Origin: a virus
DNA: 64,000 bases
IMG/VR virus record: IMGVR_UViG_3300042896_001274
Location: 1 to 64,000 of that record
Strand: one strand, 5' to 3'
Shown here: in pieces, positions 7,003-14,186 of the stretch
Layout: the number at the start of each line of letters is the position of its first letter
Position numbering within the stretch: the stretch's first letter is position 1
Translations under genes and position numbers: made by a program
Notes under the pieces: generated by a model
The model's database searches: none
The model's input: only the letters and a program-made list of their open reading frames with translations
What the model was told of the DNA's origin: nothing

Positions 7003-7275
7003 TCACTCTTCACCTGGGCTTTTCACCGGCACAACATCGCTACCGAAAAGCCAACCGACACCGGCCGGGATCAGAATCTGGATGAAGGTATCACGGTCAG
7101 GATCGCCAGGGACGCTCCACGGGGTCACCTGCAACACCGTCCCGACCTCATCAGGTCCCCAAGGAATATCGTGTGATGACATGGGATCATCACTGGATGT
7201 GATCCAAACCGTGTCAGGTTTGTAATTGTGGACCACTAGATCTCCAGGGATTGGTTCAAATTCAGCTTTTTTCAT
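7003..7275 (-). CDS. GDLV-family protein
   Basis: 90 aa from the ATG at 7275 (ATGA overlap). Opens KKAEFEPIPGDLVVHNY, carries the extended central block GPDEVGTVLQV, and ends AGVGWLFGSDVVPV. It is a close relative of the next gene upstream (7272-7523): both share an acidic insert before the central strand and a five-residue turn before G-W. They look like a recent tandem duplication. Confidence 0.75.
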   Translation of the reverse strand: MKKAEFEPIPGDLVVHNYKPDTVWITSSDDPMSSHDIPWGPDEVGTVLQVTPWSVPGDPDRDTFIQILIPAGVGWLFGSDVVPVKSPGEE

Positions 7276-7523
7276 TTCGGAACAGTTCCCATGATCTGAA
7301 GTTGGCTCTCCCATATCCACCCAATTCCACTAGGAATCAATACTTTTACGTAGTTCTCAGGACCAAAGTCGGGCCCTGGGTCATCATACAACGTGAACCC
7401 AAGAACAATTCCTAGCTGTTCCTTGCCCCACTCCAAGGTGAAATCTTTCTCGGGGTCATCATCACCCGGGTCCAACCAGATCATGTCCCGATACCGATGT
7501 TTGACCAGATCACCAGGTTTCAC
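7272..7523 (-). CDS. GDLV-family protein
   Basis: 83 aa with a GTG start that overlaps the purB stop (GTGA), so translation is coupled to purB. Opens MKPGDLVKHRYRD, centre KEQLGIVLGFT, end SGIGWIWESQLQIMG. Near-paralogue of 7003-7275. Function unknown. Confidence 0.75.
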   Translation of the reverse strand: MKPGDLVKHRYRDMIWLDPGDDDPEKDFTLEWGKEQLGIVLGFTLYDDPGPDFGPENYVKVLIPSGIGWIWESQLQIMGTVPK

Positions 7524-8788
7524 GGCTCAGACACCACCCGATCTATGATCTCTTGTGAATACCTTAAACAGTGTTCCAGGTCAAAACAACCCTCGATCTC
7601 GTCCTTGGTGAGGTGGGTCTCGATGTCAGGATCATGGATGATCAACTTCTTGAAAGAGACACCGGACTCATGGCTCTCCAAGGCATTCCTCTGGACCATC
7701 GCATAGGCTACCTGCCGAGGAACACCCTTATCGACCAGGGACAGCAACACGGATTCACTGTAGATCAAACCGTTGCTGGAGTCCAGGTTCTTCCTCATCC
7801 GATCCACCTTGACCACCAGATTCTCCATGACACCGGTGATCCGCTCCAACATGTAGACCACGGTCGAGGTCGAATCAGGGGCTATGTGTCTCTCCACGGA
7901 AGAATGTGATATGTCTCTTTCATGCCACAACGGAATGTTTTCCAGGGCAGGTTGAAGGTGGCTCCGCACCACCCGAGCCAATCCACAGAGATTCTCACTG
8001 GAGATGGGGTTCTTCTTGTGAGGCATGGCACTTGAACCCTTCTGTCCTGCCCCAAACCGTTCCTCAACCTCACCCACCTCGGTCCGTTGGAGGTGCCTTA
8101 GATTCACTGCCAATCTTTCTATTCCTCCCGCGATGAGGGCCATGACAGAAAAATAAGCGGCATACCGATCTCGAGCCACCACTTGGGTAGATATCGTCTC
8201 GGGCCTCAACCCCAGAGATTCCAGCGCAATCTTTTCTACCTCGGGTGAGAGGTGGGCATAGGTCCCAACGGCACCAGAAACCTTTCCGACCTTGATCTCT
8301 TCTCGGGCCGACATCAACCTCTTCATGTTCCTCTTGGCCTCGGACAGGTGACCGGCCAGGAACAGCCCAAAGGTAGTGGGTTCGGCATGGATCCCATGGG
8401 ACCTTCCGATCATAGGAGTGGAGGAATACTGGTAGGCCATCCGCTCCAGGACACGGATGAATTTCTCCAACCTATCCCTGATGATCTCGGTCGATTCTAG
8501 GAGCAGGAGAGAGAAACCGGTATCAACTATGTCACTAGAGGTGCAACCCATATGGACCTTCAATGCCCGGGGTCCTAACACTTCTTCTAGGTAAGTTAGG
8601 AAGGCTATGACATCGTGTCGGGTGGTCTTCTCGATCTCCCCTATCCGATCAACATCGAATTGGATGTCAGGAAGGTCCGGTACATGTGCCGCGGAATATA
8701 TGGCTCTCTCTACGCGGTACCATGTCTCGTATTTCTTTTTTTCAGACCAGATCTCACGTGTTTCGGGACTAGAATACCTGTCCAACAT
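7520..8788 (-). CDS. purB: adenylosuccinate lyase
   Basis: 422 aa, about the length of a short bacterial PurB (roughly 430). PurB splits adenylosuccinate into AMP and fumarate (and SAICAR into AICAR) in the cytosol. Visible family signatures: SHGIHAEPTTFG (about 130-141, catalytic His region), the CTSSDIVDTG block near residue 85, and the superfamily signature GSSAMPHKKNP (about 251-261). The flexible-loop Ser and the Lys/Asn ligands are present, so it should be active. ATG with AGGTGA upstream. It lies inside the operon 11284-6518 among GDLV genes, 2.7 kb from purA, which makes its substrate. Phage-encoded PurB is unusual but known in purine-remodelling phages. Confidence 0.93.
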   Translation of the reverse strand: MLDRYSSPETREIWSEKKKYETWYRVERAIYSAAHVPDLPDIQFDVDRIGEIEKTTRHDVIAFLTYLEEVLGPRALKVHMGCTSSDIVDTGFSLLLLESTEIIRDRLEKFIRVLERMAYQYSSTPMIGRSHGIHAEPTTFGLFLAGHLSEAKRNMKRLMSAREEIKVGKVSGAVGTYAHLSPEVEKIALESLGLRPETISTQVVARDRYAAYFSVMALIAGGIERLAVNLRHLQRTEVGEVEERFGAGQKGSSAMPHKKNPISSENLCGLARVVRSHLQPALENIPLWHERDISHSSVERHIAPDSTSTVVYMLERITGVMENLVVKVDRMRKNLDSSNGLIYSESVLLSLVDKGVPRQVAYAMVQRNALESHESGVSFKKLIIHDPDIETHLTKDEIEGCFDLEHCLRYSQEIIDRVVSEP

Positions 8789-8797
8789 ATTTCACCT

Positions 8798-9034
8798 CTA
8801 TCCTAACACTTCTACATAGTCTGAATAGGTCCAACCGACCTGACCTTCCACCATGACCTTGATTGGGAACCACCTACCTCTGTCTCGGTGAAGCTGTCTA
8901 CTTTCTAAAATGATTCCAACCTGAGATGCCGTCCAATAGAAAGAAATGTGATCGACCTCGTGATCCATGTAGTCTGGATTATCAAACATGAACTCTTCAT
9001 TGTCTACCGGAACCACAAGGCTGCCAGGTGTCAT
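8798..9034 (-). CDS. GDLV-family protein
   Basis: 78 aa, ATG start in an ATGA overlap. Opens MTPGSLVVPVDNE (S for D), centre ASQVGIILES, end GQVGWTYSDYVEVLG; all blocks present. The stop is followed within 10 bp by the purB start. Function unknown. Confidence 0.75.
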   Translation of the reverse strand: MTPGSLVVPVDNEEFMFDNPDYMDHEVDHISFYWTASQVGIILESRQLHRDRGRWFPIKVMVEGQVGWTYSDYVEVLG

Positions 9035-9219
9035 AGTGTCTCCAACTGAATATATCTTGCCTTGGTCATGCCATCAGGGCCTAACAGGATGGCCGTCCAG
9101 GGATCTTCTGAATCTTGACCGATATAAACATAGATAATTTGTCTAGATTTTTTTGTGACCCACCAGCGGACCAGCTCGCCTGGAACGAATGTGTTTTGCT
9201 TTCTTTCTGGGTTGATCAT
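9031..9219 (-). CDS. GDLV-family protein
   Basis: 62 aa, ATG start. First block FVPGELVRWW is preceded by an 11-residue leader; then IIYVYIGQ and WTAILLGPDGM. The first 77 bp overlap the 3' part of the preceding gene in another frame, much longer than the 4-bp overlaps normal here. Function unknown. Confidence 0.65.
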   Translation of the reverse strand: MINPERKQNTFVPGELVRWWVTKKSRQIIYVYIGQDSEDPWTAILLGPDGMTKARYIQLETL

Positions 9220-9397
9220 CCTGGTGCTCTACTGGAAAAATAAGGTAAGAATTGACTTCTTCAACACCGTCTTGTGTCAAAACCAAACAGTTTTCATGAG
9301 CACCGTTTGTCACCCCGTCGTCTATGTAAATTCCCAATTTTTCTGGGACGATTTCAGGGGTAAATGATGTCACGATGATCAAGTCCCCCACTTTCAT
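9143..9397 (-). CDS. GDLV-family protein with out-of-frame C-terminal extension
   Basis: 84 aa. Opens MKVGDLIIVTSF, centre KLGIYIDDG, then CLVLTQDGVEEV, and the natural family ending would be near LIFPVEHQ. The last 25 residues (rich in K and R) are read over the start of the next gene. This is best explained by loss of an original stop or a small frameshift that extended the frame. Function unknown. Confidence 0.65.
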   Translation of the reverse strand: MKVGDLIIVTSFTPEIVPEKLGIYIDDGVTNGAHENCLVLTQDGVEEVNSYLIFPVEHQDDQPRKKAKHIRSRRAGPLVGHKKI

Positions 9398-9400
9398 ATA

Positions 9401-9706
9401 TCACTCGTGACCCCCAGGTATCGTGTCTCTATCATCATCACAATAGACATCAGGATGAACATCAGGATCCATGAATCCTAAGGACAGCAACCTGTCTTCC
9501 CTGCTTCTGAGGCTGTCCATGGTTCTGTGTCTGGTATTGTGGACGTTCATAATAGAATTCAATCTTGAACAAATTCCAATCGTGTCTTCCCAGCTCACTG
9601 AGCGATAGACAACAATAAAATCCTTATCATCATCAGGGTTTCTGAGGATCACTTTTTTCTCAGGCCCATCAGGTTCGACAACGAATGGCTTAAATTCGGT
9701 GAACAT
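9401..9706 (-). CDS. hypothetical protein
   Basis: 101 aa, ATG start. N-terminal half is beta-rich (KKVILRNPDDDKDFIVVYR); the C-terminal half is a charged helix followed by a Asp/His-rich tail (MDPDVHPDVYCDDDRD). No family recognised. Its stop is 4 bp from the next start, so it is co-translated with the GDLV genes downstream. Confidence 0.65.
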   Translation of the reverse strand: MFTEFKPFVVEPDGPEKKVILRNPDDDKDFIVVYRSVSWEDTIGICSRLNSIMNVHNTRHRTMDSLRSREDRLLSLGFMDPDVHPDVYCDDDRDTIPGGHE

Positions 9707-9714
9707 GACTCTCC

Positions 9715-9879
9715 TCAGACAGTAATCCTTGGTGCACAGGGACAGTTAATGGAAGCACAGGATCCCTGTCCCTTTAGATCAACACCACATGTTGGACAGT
9801 TTGTGATCTTACCTTCACTTAGGTAATTTTCCTCTTTGTGATGGTCTGCCACGATTGCTTTTTCTTTCTTGTTTTCCAT
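9715..9879 (-). CDS. 54-residue zinc-ribbon protein
   Basis: A short ORF, ATG at 9879 to TGA at 9715. It starts MENKKEKAIVADHH and ends with CPTCGV, then 12 residues later CASINCPCAP. Four to five Cys in a CxxC...C(4)CxC layout suggest a single zinc ribbon. Its first 65 bp overlap the 3' end of the neighbouring GDLV gene in another frame. Without it there would be an otherwise unused gap. Function unknown. Confidence 0.6.
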   Translation of the reverse strand: MENKKEKAIVADHHKEENYLSEGKITNCPTCGVDLKGQGSCASINCPCAPRITV

Positions 9880-10069
9880 TTTCCAATTTTTCCATCATGA
9901 AATCAAGCACACGAACGGTACGGGTCCCACCAGAAATCAACACGGTATAGATCTCATCGCAATACCCTATGATCATCCCGGTGAGACCGACGAGGTCATC
10001 ACCCACGGTAAAACTCATTGGATCATCTATGATCCGTATGAGATCACCTACCTGCCAAGCCTGGTTCAT
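9815..10069 (-). CDS. GDLV-family protein
   Basis: 84 aa. Opens NQAWQVGDLIRIIDD, centre LTGMIIGY, then YTVLISGGTRTVRVLDFMMEKLEN, where the family would normally stop. A further 20 basic residues (KQERKSNRGRPSQRGK) are read across the start of the zinc-ribbon gene, as in the overlap at 9143-9219. Function unknown. Confidence 0.65.
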   Translation of the reverse strand: MNQAWQVGDLIRIIDDPMSFTVGDDLVGLTGMIIGYCDEIYTVLISGGTRTVRVLDFMMEKLENGKQERKSNRGRPSQRGKLPK

Positions 10070-10247
10070 CCTCCTCGATCTGGGCTTCAGAAACGACTCG
10101 ATCCTGAATCATGGACATGAACCAAGCAAGACACTCGAGGGATTCTGATCCGACTTCGACGGTGACGAAATCATGATTTTCATCAGTGATTCCGTGCTCA
10201 TCTCGGGGAGGATCAACAACCAAACGAAGCTTTACATTCTTTCTCAT
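10044..10247 (-). CDS. small hypothetical protein
   Basis: 67 aa, ATG start preceded by AAGGAAAA. Begins as a beta strand (MRKNVKLRLVVDPPRDE) and continues VTVEVGSESLECLAWFMSMI. No family recognised. Overlaps the next gene by 26 bp. Confidence 0.55.
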   Translation of the reverse strand: MRKNVKLRLVVDPPRDEHGITDENHDFVTVEVGSESLECLAWFMSMIQDRVVSEAQIEEDEPGLAGR

Positions 10248-10288
10248 TTCTTATTTTCCTTTGAAACTTATTCTATAATCTACACCGC

Positions 10289-10630
10289 TCAGCTGTCGGT
10301 GTTCATGTCTTTCTTATCACCGGTCTTTCGGTACTTCACCCACAATCCCCAAAGAACGGGAACTGCCAACCAATGAAGGCACAGTGCCCAAGAAACTGGA
10401 ACTCCTGCATAAAATACAGGATGAACACAAGATCCTAGGAACATGAAGATCATAGGAAACAATACATCCTCAATGATCTCCCATCCCAAAGTTATCAACA
10501 ACAACGGAAACCCACCCTCAATCACGGTCTTCTTGAGCTCTTCCAAAGAGAAATGCTCTAACTTGTGGTGAATCCTGTGTTTCAACCAACCCGGAAACCC
10601 TTTAATGAATTGAACGACTTTAGTCAACAT
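10289..10630 (-). CDS. membrane protein, two transmembrane segments
   Basis: 113 aa. An N-terminal amphipathic basic part (GFPGWLKHRIHHKLEHF) is followed by hydrophobic segments around residues 40-65 (FPLLLITLGWEII and VLFPMIFMFLG) and 72-95 (FYAGVPVSWALCLHWLAVPVLWGL). The C-terminus is charged. Predicted inner-membrane protein; no family recognised. In the operon headed by the gene at 11284. Confidence 0.65.
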   Translation of the reverse strand: MLTKVVQFIKGFPGWLKHRIHHKLEHFSLEELKKTVIEGGFPLLLITLGWEIIEDVLFPMIFMFLGSCVHPVFYAGVPVSWALCLHWLAVPVLWGLWVKYRKTGDKKDMNTDS

Positions 10631-10640
10631 GATCCAATAA

Positions 10641-10898
10641 CTATTTATTCAGATCTTCTCCGCACTCCATCCAGGTTCCTTCGATACAGAACTGTACACC
10701 AACAAAACAGCTTGTCACACCACCATGCTCGCCCAATGTCACATGACACGGTCTCTTATCACCGTTGACACAACCCTCCTCGATCGGTGCAGAACCTCCG
10801 CGAGATTGACCAACATCACCACCAAGATCAACCACCTTAGGATCATGACTCTTGGATGAGCAACAAACCAAACACAGGAATAGAAAAAATTTCTTCAT
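10641..10898 (-). CDS. Cys-rich secreted lipoprotein
   Basis: 85 aa. N-terminal signal MKKFFLFLCLVCC, with a lipobox-like LVCC at residues 10-13. The mature part has spaced Cys in the order EGCVNGDKRPC, GVTSC, GVQFC, GTWMEC. This C-x-G-x-x-R-x-C ... G-x-Q-x-C-x-x-G-x-W-x-x-C layout resembles short secreted repeats abundant in Myxococcota and related bacteria, a hint about the host. Likely lipid-anchored and disulphide-bonded; role unknown. Confidence 0.6.
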   Translation of the reverse strand: MKKFFLFLCLVCCSSKSHDPKVVDLGGDVGQSRGGSAPIEEGCVNGDKRPCHVTLGEHGGVTSCFVGVQFCIEGTWMECGEDLNK

Positions 10899-11284
10899 GG
10901 AGCAGGAACAAAAACGTCTCCACCAGATGCCCTGATGATCTTAATGAAATCTTCAAGTGATGTTCCGGCCGAGATCGGCTTCAAATCTATAGAAGAATAA
11001 GATGAAGTCTTCAACCACGGTATTTTTCCCTTGTTAATCACGACCACAGACAACTTTGTCCTAAGCTCATCGCAACACGGCTCTTCATAATCAGACTCAA
11101 ATGCCACCTTCACGATCTTGTGTCTTTTTTGCTTGCCATCTTTTCCCTTGTGAGAATCATAAGGAGGCATTGAGCTGTACTCATAAGGTGTTTCAGTCCA
11201 CCCATCTCCCAGCTGGAAATCTAATGAGCATGAAGTGAACCATGCCCAATTACCCTTAATATAACAGAGCTTTAAATCTTTCAT
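10895..11284 (-). CDS. conserved phage hypothetical protein, first gene of operon
   Basis: 129 aa. WAWFTSCSLDFQLGDGWTETPYEYSS followed by PPYDSH resembles a conserved phage protein whose hallmark is a D-x-W-x-x-x-P-Y-E box. Function unknown. The ATG lies 6 bp after a TAGAAT -10 box, so the transcript should be leaderless. It heads the longest operon of the region, down through purB to 6518. Confidence 0.7.
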   Translation of the reverse strand: MKDLKLCYIKGNWAWFTSCSLDFQLGDGWTETPYEYSSMPPYDSHKGKDGKQKRHKIVKVAFESDYEEPCCDELRTKLSVVVINKGKIPWLKTSSYSSIDLKPISAGTSLEDFIKIIRASGGDVFVPAP

Positions 11285-11290
11285 GTTGTT

Positions 11291-11319
11291 ATTCTAACAC
11301 CGTCTCGTAAATTTTATCA
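11291..11319 (-). promoter_or_regulatory. promoter, leaderless type (TGATAA-17-TAGAAT)
   Basis: Minus strand: TGATAA (11319-11314), 17 bp, TAGAAT (11296-11291), 6 bp, ATG at 11284. The -35 differs from the TGCAAA form at two positions. Confidence 0.55.
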
Positions 11320-11505
11320 CACTCGTTTAACCCTAGAATCGACGAAGCTCTTATACTTCATGATCACCTTATTTCCAACAAGAAATTGGTATCTCAATGT
11401 CGAAGGCAAGGCCGTCTCTACAACCCCAAGAAAAATTCCAAAAAATAAATTATTGGAAATACCGGTCCGAGATAAATTAATAATCACAGGATCACCCGGA
11501 GTCAT
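11317..11505 (-). CDS. GDLV-family protein
   Basis: 62 aa from the ATG at 11505 (MTPGDPVIINLSR), which avoids overlap with purA. Central FFGIFLGVV, then FLVGNKVIMKYKSFVDSRV. Lies directly downstream of purA and is probably translated from the purA mRNA. Function unknown. Confidence 0.7.
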   Translation of the reverse strand: MTPGDPVIINLSRTGISNNLFFGIFLGVVETALPSTLRYQFLVGNKVIMKYKSFVDSRVKRV

Positions 11506-11509
11506 GGAG

Positions 11510-12502
11510 TCATAGGTTCTCTGGGTTATCACTCCAATAAATAGTCACATCGGAACCGATTTGATTTGTAATGAAATCCTTGATTCCCATCTCTGAAGAG
11601 AATGTCAACTTCTTTCCATGATAATAAAGACACCACATCCCAATTGACCTGAGAATGTCCATCTTTGAAACAACGAGATCGGTCACACCATTGATCCTAG
11701 CTGCTTTCACCAAATTATCAATGTCCAACCAATTACACTGCCGTGGTCGGCCCGTAGTTGCTCCATACTCATTACCAAGCCCTCGAATCTTTTCAAAAAC
11801 GGGATCATCAGGTTCGAACTTCTTCGTTCCAACATATGTCTCATAGATCTTAGCTGCCCCATAAATCTTTCTGATCTTCTGAGGTGGAACACCATTCATC
11901 ACGGCAGAACCCACTGTGCAGTGAGATGACGTGACATAAGGATAATCTCCCCAATCAACATCCAAATAGAATCCCTGTGCTCCTTCGAACAGCACAGAAC
12001 ATCCCTTCTTGCCGTGGAACTCCTCATAAACATCGATCAGGTAGGGTTGCAGCTCATGGACCTCTGATGCCCTAATTCCCTTACGATCGTACTTGTCTCT
12101 GTAGGCAGGTCCGTTGCCACGCTTCGTGGTTCCAATCTTGGTGTCACGGCCGTCCTCTTCTAGGTGAGAGCTAGTGATGATGTGGGTGTTCTTTGAAATA
12201 TAAACCAAACCGTTGAGATCTATTCCACAATCCTCAAGATCATCAAGCTCATCAAAGAAATGATCCACATTCACCACACAACCAGGTCCTATGATGCTCT
12301 TTACACCGTGAAGAACTCCGGCTGGAATGCTGTGAGTCACGATCTTCTTACCGTCCTTGTAGATGGTATGACCAGCATTGTTCGATCCGTTGAATCGAAC
12401 GGAATGGGTATAGTCTCCAGTTTGAACCAAAGAATTGGAAATTTTTCCTTTTCCAGAGTCACCCTGCTGCAGATCTAAAATAACATCAGCAAAATTAATC
12501 AT
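11510..12502 (-). CDS. purA: adenylosuccinate synthetase (short, archaeal-length PurA/PurZ family)
   Basis: 330 aa. Family members join IMP and aspartate using GTP to make adenylosuccinate. Visible: the N-terminal loop QQGDSGKGK (residues 12-20), NNAGHT (41-46, His45 matching the catalytic His), GTTKRGNGPAYRDK, FEGAQGFYLDVDWGDYPYVTSS and GATTGRPRQCNWLD. The length matches archaeal PurA (about 340) rather than bacterial PurA (about 430). The catalytic Asp (E. coli Asp13) is kept as Asp15, but the following Glu is Ser. In the 2-aminoadenine enzyme PurZ, as I recall it, the Asp itself is replaced, so this is more likely a PurA than a PurZ. Co-transcribed with membrane and GDLV genes from 13389. 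Confidence 0.88.
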   Translation of the reverse strand: MINFADVILDLQQGDSGKGKISNSLVQTGDYTHSVRFNGSNNAGHTIYKDGKKIVTHSIPAGVLHGVKSIIGPGCVVNVDHFFDELDDLEDCGIDLNGLVYISKNTHIITSSHLEEDGRDTKIGTTKRGNGPAYRDKYDRKGIRASEVHELQPYLIDVYEEFHGKKGCSVLFEGAQGFYLDVDWGDYPYVTSSHCTVGSAVMNGVPPQKIRKIYGAAKIYETYVGTKKFEPDDPVFEKIRGLGNEYGATTGRPRQCNWLDIDNLVKAARINGVTDLVVSKMDILRSIGMWCLYYHGKKLTFSSEMGIKDFITNQIGSDVTIYWSDNPENL

Positions 12503-12513
12503 GTGTTGTTTGT

Positions 12514-12864
12514 TTAACCTTTTCGGAACATTAAATTTTTCAGTGCAGACTTTCGAGACTCAAGCTCTCTGATCTCTTCTTCAAGCTCAAACCTCATGTC
12601 GGCCAGCTGCCGAACCCTTCGAACACCCACATCTTCTGACTCAAAATTCTTCTTATCTTTTGACATTTGTACAAAAGAACATCCGACAGAAGTGAATATG
12701 GAAACAATCGCAGTTCCCAAAAGAACCCCACCCATGGTGTGATACTCAGGACCCATAAATCCTAGACAAACACCAATCATACCAAACACTTTGGCCAAAA
12801 TAAAGAAAACAATGGCGGCCCATGACATTGATGTCATGTTCGTAAACAGTCCAGAATCTTTCAT
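12514..12864 (-). CDS. membrane protein with C-terminal coiled coil
   Basis: 116 aa from the ATG at 12864, one base after the upstream TAA. Two transmembrane segments (about residues 13-38 and 45-67) are followed by a charged helix (QLADMRFELEEEIRELESRKSA split over residues about 85-110) that should form a coiled coil. No family recognised. Confidence 0.65.
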   Translation of the reverse strand: MKDSGLFTNMTSMSWAAIVFFILAKVFGMIGVCLGFMGPEYHTMGGVLLGTAIVSIFTSVGCSFVQMSKDKKNFESEDVGVRRVRQLADMRFELEEEIRELESRKSALKNLMFRKG

Positions 12865-12865
12865 C

Positions 12866-13102
12866 TTACGCCTTTGACGGACCAAACCTCACCAGCCTGA
12901 ACAACGGACCCGCACCAAAATCTTTGATGATTTGAGATGATCCTGACCTGTTGTTTCTTCCCCACCTCAAATACTTCGGGGCCGGAAACAAGTGAAAAGA
13001 CCACACGGTCCCACGAAGAGGATGTTCACCCCAGACGTTCAACACACCGTGGTGAAACAGCGAGAAATTAATCCTCGTAAATGGAATCCTAAAAGTCTTC
13101 AT
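12866..13102 (-). CDS. small basic hypothetical protein
   Basis: 78 aa rich in R, F, W and P, e.g. FSLFHHGVLNVWGEH and YLRWGRNN. Beta-rich by appearance; no family recognised. Sits between the 92-residue gene and the membrane protein in one operon. Confidence 0.55.
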   Translation of the reverse strand: MKTFRIPFTRINFSLFHHGVLNVWGEHPLRGTVWSFHLFPAPKYLRWGRNNRSGSSQIIKDFGAGPLFRLVRFGPSKA

Positions 13103-13110
13103 CTCATTTA

Positions 13111-13389
13111 TTAAACCTTTTTCTTGGTGGTCATGACAGTGGCAGGATACCTTTCTGCGTCAGTCTCCTTGACTTGGTACTCAATCACTTCCCACAACGG
13201 TGACAAAGAAATTCGAAAGGCCTCGAGGGCAGAAAAATGCTTCTTCAATTCGCCAATGTCCTTCCAAATCTTGCCCCGCTTGGACCAAGTAGGCTCACCA
13301 GTGAACTTTTCGACCTTACCGTCCTGATACAGTCCGGTTCCCAGGTCACGCACCTTAAACTTAACCTTCTTAACTTCTGTTTCAGACAT
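13111..13389 (-). CDS. phage hypothetical protein, first gene of the purA operon
   Basis: 92 aa, ATG start 9 bp after a TAAGAT -10 box. KVKFKVRDLGTGLYQDG followed by PTWSKRGKIWKDIGELKKHF looks like a small beta-alpha protein of a type common in phages (a K-x-G-K-x-W box). Function unknown. Heads the operon 13389-11317 that carries purA. Confidence 0.65.
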   Translation of the reverse strand: MSETEVKKVKFKVRDLGTGLYQDGKVEKFTGEPTWSKRGKIWKDIGELKKHFSALEAFRISLSPLWEVIEYQVKETDAERYPATVMTTKKKV

Positions 13390-13396
13390 AACTCTA

Positions 13397-13603
13397 CTAT
13401 CTTATACCACCTTGCACGAAGTTTTCACAGCTCTGCAAAAGTTCTAATTCACTTTCGATCCGCTCGACAAATCCGACATCAGTCAGCACCGTGTACATCG
13501 GGGATGCCCACCCATATCGATATCCAACATAAATTCCAAGCCGAGGTAATGTTTCTTCAGCGCTAAAAGCATCATACACAATGACAAGATCGCCTGGAAT
13601 CAC
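13397..13603 (-). CDS. GDLV-family protein
   Basis: 68 aa, ATG start. Opens MIPGDLVIVYDAF, centre RLGIYVGYR, then YTVLTDVGFVERI and ELELLQ. Its 3' end overlaps the promoter of the purA operon. Function unknown. Confidence 0.75.
   Translation of the reverse strand: MIPGDLVIVYDAFSAEETLPRLGIYVGYRYGWASPMYTVLTDVGFVERIESELELLQSCENFVQGGIR
13399..13427 (-). promoter_or_regulatory. promoter (TGAAAA-17-TAAGAT)
   Basis: Minus strand: TGAAAA (13427-13422), 17 bp, TAAGAT (13404-13399), 9 bp, ATG at 13389. Same architecture as the leaderless promoters but with a slightly longer distance to the start codon. Confidence 0.6.
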
Positions 13604-13842
13604 TTCAAAACCTCAAGCTCAGAAACATTTGCCCACCACAACTTGGACCCAATCATCAGCTTCACTCGACAGCTGTTTTCCCGTTGAATCTCTATGACCA
13701 ACCCAGTTTCTCCCCGGTGCAGCCATCCTATGTCTCCTAGGTATCCATAATAAATGTTTTCTGGATCTATAGAAAATTCCACTGACTCGCTAAGAAGACC
13801 GACACTATCTCCTATGGGAACCACAATGTCTCCCGGTTTCAT
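13600..13842 (-). CDS. GDLV-family protein
   Basis: 80 aa, ATGA overlaps on both sides. Opens MKPGDIVVPIGDS, extended central block GETGLVIEIQ, then KLWWANVSELEVLK. Function unknown. Confidence 0.75.
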   Translation of the reverse strand: MKPGDIVVPIGDSVGLLSESVEFSIDPENIYYGYLGDIGWLHRGETGLVIEIQRENSCRVKLMIGSKLWWANVSELEVLK

Positions 13843-14066
13843 CGGATTTCCTTTACTTCATCATGAAAGCACAGACCAACACCACCAGGTATCATCACCA
13901 ACACCCCAACTTGACCCACTACTGCAGGCAAAACAATCCCAACCTCGTGGGGATGCCATTCAGGCCACTCACTTCCCTCCGGGTCATTCAACGGGGTGAG
14001 CCTCACGATACCATTCAAATGAGAAGGATAACGGGAAACAGATCTCACCAATGTCCCAGGCCTCAT
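13839..14066 (-). CDS. GDLV-family protein, first gene of the array
   Basis: 75 aa. Opens MRPGTLVRSVSRY, centre HEVGIVLPA, end GGVGLCFHDEVKEI (L for W in the G-W strand). First gene after the divergent region with the tail-fibre gene. Function unknown. Confidence 0.75.
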   Translation of the reverse strand: MRPGTLVRSVSRYPSHLNGIVRLTPLNDPEGSEWPEWHPHEVGIVLPAVVGQVGVLVMIPGGVGLCFHDEVKEIR

Positions 14067-14079
14067 AACTAGAATACAA

Positions 14080-14108
14080 ATTATACAATGATCTTACTGA
14101 GTTTTTCA
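14080..14108 (-). promoter_or_regulatory. promoter (TGAAAA-17-TATAAT)
   Basis: Minus strand: TGAAAA (14108-14103), 17 bp, TATAAT (14085-14080), 13 bp to the ATG at 14066. The strongest -10 match of the set; drives the first three GDLV genes. Confidence 0.6.
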
Positions 14109-14178
14109 TTGAGAAGATTCTTATATGTTGTTGGTGTTATAAAAAACAAATATTAAATTTTCAAACAAAAATAACTTT

Positions 14179-14186
14179 AATATTTA
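14179..14186 (+). promoter_or_regulatory. candidate late-promoter box AATATTTA
   Basis: AATATTTA ends 22 bp before the ATG of the tail-fibre gene. The same or a one-base variant box stands 20-29 bp before several virion-type genes in this window. Comparable in position to the T4 late box, but AT-rich octamers are expected by chance, so this is weak. Confidence 0.3.

Noticed and set aside
11510-12502. PurZ (2-aminoadenine) assignment
   Set aside because: The catalytic Asp is retained in the loop Q-G-D-S-G-K-G-K, and no datZ-like or Z-specific polymerase gene is seen here. Kept as an open question, not as a call.
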